64,000 bases of DNA, from contig JAZBRS010000029.1 in NCBI GenBank assembly GCA_037176725.1, forward strand, positions 44,774,001 through 44,838,000, in the 5' to 3' direction. Each line of letters starts with the position of its first letter. Position 1 is the stretch's first letter. Positions 12,801 to 22,280 of this stretch are shown piece by piece. Source of the DNA: Posidonia oceanica. Lineage: Eukaryota > Streptophyta > Magnoliopsida > Alismatales > Posidoniaceae. The notes under the pieces are model-generated. The model was not told where the DNA came from and ran no database searches. It worked only from the letters and a program-made list of their open reading frames with translations. Both the position numbers and the translations under genes were made by a program.

Positions 12801-13121
12801 CATCCACATGGTAGGTAGATGGAAAGCAATATTTAAGTCCTAGCATATCCCAACCTAATAGACCTATTAATATCCTTTTCTTCTTTGTTTGATGGTGTCT
12901 TACTAGTACCGTCTATATTGAGCTAGTAGCACTGGTACATAGTTTGTATTTACCCTACATGTTGATTGGTTATCCAGGAACCCTTTCCGAGCAATATGAA
13001 TGTCCAAGGTCGTGAGCTGGATGGACTTTCTACTGTGGATTCAATTGAAAGACTGACAACGAATTCTAGTGAGGTGATGGAAAGGAATAGCCAGTCTGGA
13101 AGCAGTGCTGGTGAGAGATAG
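6828..13121 (+). CDS. ML5: MEI2-like RNA-binding protein (MEI2-like 5 type), 12 coding exons
   Basis: Coding exons by GT-AG borders: 6828-6861, 6951-7085, 7163-7632, 8297-8455, 8535-8651, 8804-8955, 10687-10778, 10892-11864, 11980-12064, 12144-12212, 12550-12729, 12978-13121. They sum to 2610 bases, an unbroken frame of 869 residues ending in TAG. RRM1 lies near residues 190-266 (motif TLFVRN), RRM2 near 276-350 (TLVVFNL), and the MEI2-type C-terminal RRM3 near 701-815 (TTLMIKNIPNKYTSKML, GYAFINM). The 350-700 stretch is Ser/Gly/Pro-rich, as in the family. The N-terminus with SLFSSSLPVL, HPSRTLFV after AGEHPYGEHPS, and the length fit the MEI2-like 5 clade better than AML1/4. Family members bind RNA and regulate meiosis and vegetative growth. 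The start is the first ATG after the leader intron. All exons lack internal stops, so the gene appears intact. The exact paralogue is inferred. Confidence 0.93.
8649..8693 (+). repeat. 12-bp direct repeat duplicating a splice donor
   Basis: The 12-mer gaggtgggtagt occurs at 8649-8660 and again at 8682-8693, separated by a T12 run and gaaaggaca. It contains the exon-5 donor GAG|GTGGGT, so two equal donors stand 33 bp apart. The intervening 33 bases are in frame and have no stop. Confidence 0.85.
9611..10232. mobile_element. Tourist/PIF-Harbinger-like MITE in intron 6 of the MEI2-like gene
   Basis: Terminal inverted repeats are GGGTGGGATTGGTTGCA (9611-9627) and TGCAACCAATCCCTCCC (10216-10232), 17 bp with one mismatch. 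They are flanked by the 3-bp target duplication TTA at 9608-9610 and 10233-10235. TTA duplications and G-rich termini are diagnostic of PIF/Harbinger elements. The 622-bp interior is AT-rich and codes for nothing, so the element is non-autonomous. It sits in the longest coding-region intron (8956-10686), which keeps good splice sites. Confidence 0.82.
10498..10527 (+). mobile_element. Helitron-like 3' terminus
   Basis: CCCCATGC (10498-10505) and GCGTGGGG (10510-10517) form an 8-bp stem with a 4-base loop. Six bases later comes CTAG (10524-10527) followed by T. A GC-rich hairpin shortly before CTRR next to a host T is the defining Helitron 3' end. I could not fix a 5' end (TC after A) in the intron, so only the terminus is annotated. 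Confidence 0.6.
12188..12421 (+). repeat. Imperfect tandem duplication of an exon end and its donor
   Basis: 12188-12299 (last 25 bases of exon 10 plus the start of intron 10) is repeated at 12313-12421 with a few substitutions and one three-base deletion. The second copy repeats the exon end 'cgccttctatgag' and its GTTATT donor wholly within the intron. No AG acceptor precedes it, so it should not form a clean cassette exon. Confidence 0.88.
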
Positions 13122-14360
13122 CAGATTGCAAGATTCCCCTGCATGAAAAGTAGCTGGGAATGCTGACTAATGCCAATAAGGTATCCAAGTGTATAAAAAT
13201 TTAAGAGAAACCTACGGTTGACTTCTGAATTATTGGGTACGTTCACTTTTGAAACATGGATGTGCCCAAGCTTATTCCAGAACTGTGAATGAAGCTTTAG
13301 ATATGGTGTTTTGCCGTGTATAAAAGGTGTGGAGGAGAATAAGCAGAAATGTAAAGGCTTTTGAGTTCTCTCTGCTGTCCAGTTTCAATGCCTTGCCCTT
13401 TTTTTATTTCATGTAGTGGACAGTCATGTTATTCTGGATATATTGTCTATATGTATATATAACTAGCATTATCCCCTTGCGCGGGTAGGCTTTCATTAAA
13501 GAGATTGTCATTGAATTATTAGTGTTTTTTGAACTATTTTAAGAATAAGCTTTACGCAACATTAGATCATGAGGAATTGGACGTTGCATGAGTGCGTGCA
13601 ACTAATTGATTTTAAAAAAATTCTAACCTTAATGATTTAGTGAAATTGGTAATATAATTCGACTTAAAAGTGGAATTGATAAGATAATGTTAGTTTTTTT
13701 TTTTTTTGTAAAAGAGGATCATGGATTTTTTGTTTATATTTCAATTTTGTCCTCATAAATCTCCTCTCAAAACAATCTTTAGTTCTTGAACATCATTCAA
13801 CTTTCTTTCTCGAAATAAAATGAATTCTCTAGTTGTCAAGCATCATCTCATCTTCACCCTTCTTAGTCGTTTACCATGTAGTCCTCTTATGTTGCATCTC
13901 TTTATCTTGAAACTGTCGAGGATCTTGAACTGTCGGCCTTCAAGAGAATCCCTCTTACGTCTTCTCTGTCTCTCCCTTGCAACCATCGGCTTCCAAGAGG
14001 TTCCCTCTCACATCCTCTCTGTCTCTTGCAACTGTCGACCTCTTGTGTTCTCTCTACGCCCTAATCGTTAACGTTAGCTCTCTTAACATCGCTTTTCTGT
14101 AGCAGTCAAGGTGAGAGACACATTTCACATTTCTTTGGACATCAATGGATTTAGAATTTATGTTTGAAAAAAGACTAAGATAGTTTATCAATTAAGACGG
14201 TTTAATCTTGTGTTGTTTAATAGCAAATTTCTATATTCAAGGTGTATTGAATTTGATATCCTTGTCATTCACCTAAGGTTACTGCTAGCACCAATAATGA
14301 AAAATAGAATGTCCTGGTCAAATTATTTGCTATCTATGAGATCAACAGAAAACTTTCTTG
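13122..14360 (+). other. 3' UTR and downstream region of the MEI2-like gene
   Basis: The 3' UTR probably runs to about 13,430. From 13,463 the sequence changes character. 13,790-14,109 is CT-rich with repeated 'ctctgtctct' and 'aactgtcg' phrases, and looks like a plant 5' leader ending in a possible donor (GTCAAG|GTGAGA at about 14,109). I recognise no protein in it. It may be the interior of a Helitron or a relic of another transcript. Confidence 0.4.
13463..13492 (-). mobile_element. Possible degenerate Helitron 3' terminus
   Basis: On the minus strand the sequence reads CTACCCGCGCAAGGGGATAA and then TGCTAG, followed by T. The CTAG|T ending and the preceding CCCGCGC/GGGG arms fit a Helitron end whose right stem arm has lost bases. 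The stem is weak and no 5' end was found. Confidence 0.35.
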
Positions 14361-14365
14361 CATAT

Positions 14366-17300
14366 TGTAACCGTCCTGGCGATGCGGACACGTGCTGCCA
14401 AAGCTCGCGTGCGCTGACCCAATGGGAGAGTCACGGCTAATGGTGAATCCGAGGAAGGACGCTTGACTCGAAAACACCGGAAAATGGCAAGAAAACAAAA
14501 GATAAAGCAAAATGGAGTTGCCACCTAGCCTATTGCCGGAAGACGAGGAAAATCGAGAAAAAACAATGATATACATGCAATATGATGCTAAATGTATGAC
14601 TCATGCCAATGGATACAGACACAATGGTCATTACGGGCCAAAAGAAAGGGTAAGGACTTCTGTTATGCATGGGGAAGGTGTTAGGCACCCCCATACGCTC
14701 GAGAAGCGGTCTTTCTAGGCTAATCTCGCTCACATGTGTGAAATGAATGCTATGCTATGCCATGAATGCTTTAACATGCTTAAATGTATGCTTAGAATGC
14801 CATAACACATGAGGGAAAACAAAAATTGTGATCTATGTGCTCAGTAGCGCTGTTGGTATCTGAACCGGGCGTACCACAATTCCAAAGAAGTCCAACAGTA
14901 AACATCATTGCCCTGGATGCAATGCAGGCGAGAAACAAAACGTCGGAGGAAAACCATGCAATGAATGGATGCGGCAAGCAAAGGGAAATCAAAACACCGA
15001 CGGGAAACCATACAATGCGAGGATGCGGCAAGTAAGGGGAAATCGGTCAGTAAAGCCTAATGTATATGCTCGAGAAGACAGATCGAGAAAATAATGTATG
15101 CAATGTAAGTTATGAAGCAATGAATAATGTGTAGTGGCTCAAGGGGCATTGACTTGATGATCTGATGCCTGATCTGAGTAAAACCAAATTTGATTGGAAG
15201 CTCATTCAACAAGGAAGATTCAGATGTTTGGATCGCAAAGATCCAACGGTTTGGTCAAAAGTTATTCAGAAATCAAGCCAAACAGCTCAAAGTCCAAATA
15301 AAGCTCACTAATGCAATAGTGGCCAAATGCAGGGTCTAAAATGCAATATGCCCATGTATGCATGCAATGCAACAAGGTTCTAAGTGCAATAAAACCAATG
15401 ATGCAATATGGGAGAAATGCAGGGGCTCAAATGCAATGTCATGGAGAATACATGCAATGCAATAAGGTAGGGTCCTAAATGCAATAAGGACCATGATGCA
15501 AGGGCTTAAATGCAATGTCATGAAAGATGCATGCAATGCAATAAAGTAAAGTCCTAAATGCAATAAGGACTAAGATGCAATATAGGAAACAGGTAAGGAC
15601 TGAAATGCAATGTTAGAAATGATGTATGTATGCAATAAGTAAAGTCCTAAATGCAATAAAGGCCAATGATGTAATATGGCAAAATGCAAGGGCTTAAATG
15701 CAACATGAGTAGAAGGTGTAGTGCATGTAGCTGCTAAACCTATATGCAATAAAATAAACATGCAGGACCTAACCGTAATGCAACAGAAATGCAATGCATG
15801 CAACTATAGGACCTATATACCATATAACTAAAGTGCAAGACTTTAATATAATGCAATATGGTTTTAAATGTGATTTGAATGAAGTGCCATGCATTTTGGA
15901 CTTAGATGCAATAAAATAAACATGCAGGACCTAACTGTAATACAATAGAAATGCAATGCATGCAACTAAAGGACCTGTATGCAATATAACTAAAGTGCAG
16001 GATCTAATGATAATGCAATATGGTTTTAAATGCGATTTAAATGAAATGCAATGCATGCAGGACCTGAATGTAATAAAACTACAATGCAGGTTTTAATGAT
16101 AATGCAATATAGTTGCAATGCATTTAAATGAAATGAAATGATGCATGCTGGACCTACTTGCAATAAAAATAAGATGCCAGACTAAAAGATAATGCGAGCT
16201 GAATACTATATGATTCGAAACATAATAAAAGAAACGAACGAATCAATTAAATAAATGAACAGTGTAGGGATGCTCGACGGAGAAGAAGGCTGAGGCCGAC
16301 GATCTAGAGGGTCCACGGCCAAAGAGAAAGGCCTGGAAGCTAGAGGACGAGGTCCTGGAGGTGAGGGAGGTCTCACCCAGGCGCGGCGCTGCTCGGAGCG
16401 CTCCCCTGACGTCGATGGTCGTGGTGGATGCTATTCCAAGCGGTGGCGCTGCTGGACGTGGCGGAGGAGGGTAGGCGGAGCTCGGACGAGATGCACGGAG
16501 TCCGGAGATCGCTCGGGAGTGATCTAGAGGGTCGGAGGCGGCCTGTCGCGGCGGAGTGCGGTTTCTGCTGGCGAGCTGTCACCGGAGAAGAAGACAAATG
16601 CCAGCGAGGGGAAAAGGGCAAAAACAGATTGAAAGCGTGCATCTAAAGGCCTAGGAAGCAAGAATGGATTGCTATGAAGTTTGGGGAGGTATCTCTTACC
16701 TGAATCCGCGGCTGGAGGAGGCTGCCGACGTCGAGTTGCAGCGGTCTCTGTTGCTCCAGGCGGTGGTGCTGCAGGACACAGCGGAGGAGACTCGACGGCG
16801 CTGGGGCGCTCTCGTGGGATGTTGGTGAACGTCCGGATGAAGCACAGAAGGATGGATGTGGCTCGGGTGGAGTAAATTGCAGAGGAGGTCAGGGTGGTTC
16901 CAGTTGGGTTCACCAGACTGTGATTGGGTCGTGGGGGCAATGTGGAGGTCGGAGAAGGTTGCTGGAGGTTGTGGAGTTGTTGGTGATGCTCTAGAGGGAG
17001 TGTTGTGGTTGCTGCTGTGTTGAAGGTTGAAATGGGTTCACTTTGTCTGAGGAGGGTGTTTGGCCGGCGAGAGGGGCTGCTGGGGGTGCTGTGGTGATGG
17101 ACGTGAACCAGGGATTAAGGTGGAGCAATGGGGAAGCCAGCTGGGCAAAGAGGAGGCCATGACATTGTTTTATCGGTGGTGGAAGCAATGGGGGCCGTAG
17201 ATGTAAATCTGGGAAGGAGGTTGGCTAGCCAAGATTGAGGTTGTGGTGGAGGCAATCGGTTGGTGTGGCAGAGAATCTGCAGAGGACAGAGGTCGTGGGT

Positions 17301-18363
17301 GGAGAAGGTGGTCTGCAGTGAGGCGAAGGTGCACAAAGGGTGTGGGTGTGTGTGTGTGATGCTGTGAGTTGGGTGAGCTCAAATGGGTTGCTGTGAGTGT
17401 GGGTGTGGGTGTGTGCTGTGGTGTGTGGTGAGGTTGGTGTTGAGGTGCATGAGATGGGTTGCTGCTTGGTGTGGCTATGAAGTGGTGTTGAAGGCTTGGT
17501 TGATGGCAGCTGTTGGTTTGCAGTGAAATGTGGGTTGAGGAAGGGGGGAAATGTGGTGCACAAGGTTGTGAATCTGGGTGCACAAATGGTTGCAGTTTGG
17601 GGTGTTGAGGAGGGTTTGAAGTGCTGAAGGAGTTGGGGTGTGAGCTGCTGTGTGGTGTATGAGATGGTGATGAAGGTGTTGGATTTTTGGGTGCGTGAGA
17701 TGGTGATGGAGGTGGTTTGTAGTGGTTGAAATGGAGGAAAAATAAGAGGGGTTTGGGCCTTGGTGTAGTAGTGGGCTTGGGCTTGGCTGAGAAAATGGGA
17801 TAATGGGAATTAGGCTTGGTTGAGGGCTTAGTGGAGTTGGCTGAAATGGGAGAAAAAGGGTTTTGGTGTTGGGCCTTGGTATGTGGGCTTAGAGGAGTTG
17901 GTTGAAATGGGAGGAAAAGGGTTTTGGTGTTGGGCCTTGGTGTAGTGGGCTTGGGCTTGGTTGAAAGAAAAAGGGAAAGAATGGCATGGAGAGGGATAAA
18001 GGCTTGGGGGCTTGGTTGAAAGAAAAAGGGAAAGAATGGCATGGAGAGGGATAAAGGCTTGGGGGCTTGGTTGAAAGAAAAAGGGAAAGAATGGCTTGGA
18101 GAGGGATAAAGGCTTGGGGGCTTGGTTGAAAGAAAAAGGGAAAGAATGGCTTGGAGAGGGATAAAGGCTTGGGGGCTTTTGTGGTGTAGTGAGATTAGTA
18201 GATTGATTGTGGGCTGGTTGTGGGCCTTAAATGGGCTTAGTGGGCCTAGGGTTTTCTAGGGTTTAAGAGGCCAAGGCTTGGTGTAGGGTTTGAGTGTAAT
18301 GTGCTTGGGTTTAAAGAGAGAAAGAAACACCAACATAAGGGATCAAAAAATGGGGTGTCTACA
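14366..18363 (-). mobile_element. Solo LTR of a Tat-type retrotransposon
   Basis: It starts TGTAACCGTCC and ends GGGGTGTCTACA, 3998 bp. It is flanked by the exact 5-bp target duplication CATAT at 14361-14365 and 18364-18368, with no internal region; this is the signature of recombination between two LTRs. The first 700 bp share conserved phrases with the LTRs at 28456 and 49427 (atgccaaagctcgcgtgc, cggaagacgaggaaaa, gaaggtgttaggcacccc). Segments run from a conserved end block (14366-15060) through an A-rich 'atgcaataaa' tract (15300-16230) to a GC/GT-rich tract (16260-17900) and a terminal tandem repeat. It lacks the long 30-bp array and the T-rich tract of its relatives. The minus-strand 290-codon frame at 17170-18042 is low-complexity Pro/Ser/Thr/His sequence, not a gene. 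Confidence 0.9.
17955..18174. repeat. Four tandem copies of a 55-bp unit
   Basis: Units begin 'gcttggttgaaagaaaaagg' at 17955, 18010, 18065 and 18120. They are almost identical, differing mainly at catgg versus cttgg, so the expansion is recent. A looser 60-70 bp duplication with 'gggttttggtgttgggcctt' precedes it at about 17,820-17,945. Confidence 0.9.
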
Positions 18364-18779
18364 CATATAGCTAATCTTAGGGTAGTAGTCCTACAACAAA
18401 ATGATAATCGTTTAGAATGAATAGTTTGATAATTGAATGATTATGTGGAATGGATAAGTTAAGAGTTGCTTGACACTAGGTGATCAGAAACTTACAGTTT
18501 GATGGTGCTAAATATTAAGACACAAGGTGAAAATGGTTGACCTTAACAAGCTCCTCAAGTACACTATTTGCTAGTGATGTGGCCTTTTCTACGATTTGTT
18601 TCTCTTGTGTAAAAACTGATGAAGATGAAGATGCCAGCTAAAAGGAAAATGACATCGTTGTTTGAAGATAACATTGGGAAGCGAATTACGAGAAGTATGC
18701 TTCCTCTTTTATCTAAGATGATTTGTGTGATATGAATGTGCATGATCTAATTTATATGTGCATAACATGAGTGTGCATA

Positions 18780-19922
18780 AGATGATATGAATGTATTTTA
18801 TATGATATCAATGTGCATAATAAGAGACATTAATTAATTTTTGTGTTATGATGCTGATAACATTAAACATTATTTTTGTGTTATGATGCTGATAACATTA
18901 GATACGTTTACATGAGATATGATTTAAGTCAAATGAGATATGATTTCTACTTACATGAGACATGATTATCATAAAGTGAGATATAATTGCTATTACTTTA
19001 TGTTAAATGAGATATGATTGCTTATATAAATTTGCATAACATTAGTGTATGACATGAGACATTTAGATATGTTTATATGAGACATAATTTAAGTCAAATT
19101 AGATAAGATTTCTGCTTACATGAGACATGATTATCGTAAAGTGAGATATGATTGTTATTACTTTATGTCAAATGAGATATGATTGTTGATAATTGATTGG
19201 TTATATGAATTTGCATAACATTAGTGTATGACATGCGACATTAGTTAATTTTTGTGTTATGATGCTGATAACATTCGATATGTTTACATGAGACATGATT
19301 TAAGTCAAATGAGAAATGATTTCTTCTTACATGAGACATGATTATCGTAAAGTGAGATATGATTGCTATTACTTTATGTCAAATGAGACATGATTACTGA
19401 TAATTGATTGCTTATATGAATTTGCATAACATTATTGTATGACATGAGACATTAATTAATTTTTGTGTTATGATGTCGATAACATTAGATATATTTACAT
19501 GAGACATGATTTATGTCAAATGAAATATGATTTCTACTTACATGAGACATGATTATCGTAAAGTGAGTTATGATTGCTATCTACAAGATATGATTGCTAT
19601 CTACAAGATATGATTGCTATTACTTTATGTCAAATGAGATATAATTACTGATAATTGATTGCTTATATGAATTTGCATAACATTAGTATATGATTGTTGT
19701 TTATATGATATGATTGTTGATAACATGATACATGATTTCTGACAAATGAGAATTGATTGCTTATATGAATTTGCATAATATGAGAATTGATTGCTTATAT
19801 GAGTAGTGTATGATATGAGAGTTGATTGTTTATATGAATTTGCATAACATAAGTAGTGTCATGTATGACATGAGGATTGATTGCTTATATGAATTTGATA
19901 ACATTAGTGTATAACATGAGAT
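18780..19922. repeat. Degenerate AT-rich tandem array of about 211 bp (left part)
   Basis: The landmark 'catgattatc' recurs at 18961, 19126, 19337 and 19548 (spacings 165, 211, 211). Each period carries 'gagatatgattgct', 'gaatttgcataacattagtgtatgacatgag' in pieces, and 'tttttgtgttatgatg'. The array is cut at 19922 by the large insertion and resumes at 61910 in the same phrasing. 18369-18780 before it is non-repetitive and holds one short open stretch near 18,610-18,720 of unknown meaning. Confidence 0.8.
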
Positions 19923-22067
19923 TGTGGATGTGGATTTGGGGTATTGGATGAAGATGTCGGCGCTTCCACGTTCGTCGACGACTGATGTGATCGCCACTTG
20001 TCTATTTGCAGTGCCAACTGATAAGGTGCCTACGGGAGATGCGGTTGTGGTTGTGGTGTGGGTCCTCGGTTTCACAGGATCGATGGTAGGATGTTGTTCA
20101 ACGGCATCCTCGTGATACGTTATGTTTTCCTTCAAAACAAGTAGAATAGCTCTAGATTAGTACGGGCGTGTAGTAAATAATATCAGAAAGGCGATGAATA
20201 ACATAAATAAATGAAAATGATACTAACTGGGGGTGGTTCCCCACATGCATATGCTATGGGCCTATCTAAGGAATGTAATGATATAATAACAAAAAAAAGT
20301 AGATTGAGAATGAATACTTCCTTCACCCGTATGCTACGTGACATTGATGAGGAAGTGGAGGCGCAGATAGAGCTCCAGAGGCGCGTTTTGCTAAGGATGG
20401 GTACGATCTCTTTGGATCTAGGTTTTTCTCACAAGGATTTGACAGAGTAGAGGGGCTATGGATCTCTTAAAGTCTCTCACAAGGTCTCTCTCTCTCTCAG
20501 ATTTTCTTCTACAAAAACTTCCCTCAGATTTTAAAAAGTCTCCCCTCTAGCTCTAGAGCTAGGGGATATTTATAGAATATTTCGACGTCATATCTTGTTG
20601 GAGGACGAGTGGATATTATCTAGATTTAATTTTAAACCCAAATTTAAATTTTTAAAATTTTAAATCAGATATTTTAACTCATCGCCGCATGTAGCGGTGA
20701 AAAGCATAGATATTTTATTTTCCTAGCGTAGAAAATCAATTTAAAAAATACTAGAATAATGGTTTTAAGCTAGTTGCCTGTAGGAGTGGCAACGAGCTCT
20801 AAAATTCAAATTATTTAGAATTTAAATCCCAAACTAATTTTGTTACGAGCCTAGCAATTGCCTAAGACTTAGTCTCCATTCTTGAAATTTTCTAGTAATG
20901 ATAATATATTTAGAAGATATTTTAGATTTAAACAAAAGCTTACTCACTAATTAAACAAAATTTAAAATTAATATCTTCTATAATTACGTAGAGGAAGTTA
21001 ATTAGTTTTATTGATATTTTTGACTTAGTATAAATTTGTAACTACTTGGATATTTTGGGTTTATCTTCATTTTTAAATATCATTTTGAATTAAATATAGT
21101 TATAAATTTAAAAAGCATGATAACTAATTTAAAGTCTCATTTTTGACCAAAATAAAAATATATCATTTTAAACTTGACGTCATCCACTCTTATAGAATTT
21201 TCCTCAATTAGCTACTATTTATATATATATATATATATATCATATTTAATTGCTAGGAAAATGGTAGAAATATTAATTATTATGGGAAAAATTATTAAAA
21301 GACTTTATAAAAATCCCATATATTATATTAAAGCCTAGTATGACAAAATATTCCATGAGATATATTAGAAGTATAGAGAAAACAATAAATAAAGGTTGTT
21401 GCTTGTTTTAGTGGCGACTAAGTTTATTGCCTGTTTGAGTGGTAACGAAGTTAGTTGCCTGTCTCAGTGGCAATGAACATAGTCGCCACTCTGGGAGGCG
21501 ACAACTGGGTTTTTGTAGTTTTTCCTTAGTTTTCTCAATATTTGCACATTAATCCAAAGGTTGGTGTTAATCTAACAGGCTACTACTGGATTTTTTGCAG
21601 TTTTCCCCTTGTCTTTTATATTAATCCAAAGAGATGTGTTAATGATCCAGAATAACTTCAGAAATTCCATAAAATGATAAAAACACGTTCTTTAACATTA
21701 AGATACTCAAATTTGCCACTAATTTGAGTTCAACGAGAGTATTAACTCTACCATAGCTAATAAACTTGCATAAAATAATGTTAAAGGTACTCAAACTTGC
21801 CACTAGTTTGAGCAGAATGAGAGTGTTAGCTCTGCCACAGCAACACACTCACATTAAGAAAAGAAAGGTTCAAGGTACCCGAACTTGCCATTAGTTTGAG
21901 TGTGTTAGCTTTGCCACAGCTAACGACCTCGAAACAAGAAAAAATAAGTAATGTTTTTAAATAAATTATGGAAGGTATGTTAAAAGTCCTTAGTTATATG
22001 ATTTATGGCGCCTCAAAGTCTCTTATCCTTAATTGACTCTCGGAAATGCGAAAATGGGATTTCTACA
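19923..22067 (-). repeat. Left LTR (3' LTR in element sense) of the outer element
   Basis: Starts TGTGGATGTGG and ends GGGATTTCTACA, 2145 bp. On the minus strand a TATA box (TATAAATA) lies at 20567-20574, followed by a CT/AG-rich leader (20,480-20,550), so transcription would begin near 20,540. 21,399-21,508 holds four short imperfect hairpin units of the form ttgcctgt-ctnag-tggcaa. 21,680-21,935 holds three copies of an approximately 85-bp unit containing 'tcaaacttgccactagtttgag', which is itself palindromic around the centre. Confidence 0.88.
20567..20574 (-). promoter_or_regulatory. TATA box of the outer-element LTR
   Basis: TATAAATA on the minus strand, conserved in the other LTR at 60389-60396 within a near-identical block that includes the palindrome agctctagagct downstream. 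This position would separate U3 from R. Confidence 0.6.
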
Positions 22068-22280
22068 GAAGCCCCTCCTTGGAGTTGATCTTGGAACAAG
22101 ATTATCTCCAAGGTAAGAATTTTGTCCCAATGAGCATTTCCCGAAATAGGAAGCTTGCTCTCAAACAGTTAGCCACTAGGGATGATAGAAATTAGAAAAC
22201 CAACTTTTGATTTTGGGAATTTTTCGCACAGCCAAAAGGTGGGACCTACCTGGTTTTAGGAATTTATCTAGGTGGTGGAA
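22068..22280 (-). other. Polypurine tract and 3' internal region of the outer element
   Basis: 22068-22080 is the purine tract (minus AAGGAGGGGCTTC) that would prime plus-strand DNA synthesis beside the LTR. The rest, up to the tandem repeats, is non-coding with no recognised feature. Confidence 0.6.

Noticed and set aside
17170..18042. 290-codon minus-strand frame in the solo LTR
   Set aside because: Low-complexity Pro/Thr/Ser/His sequence arising from GT- and GGCTTG-rich DNA and tandem repeats.
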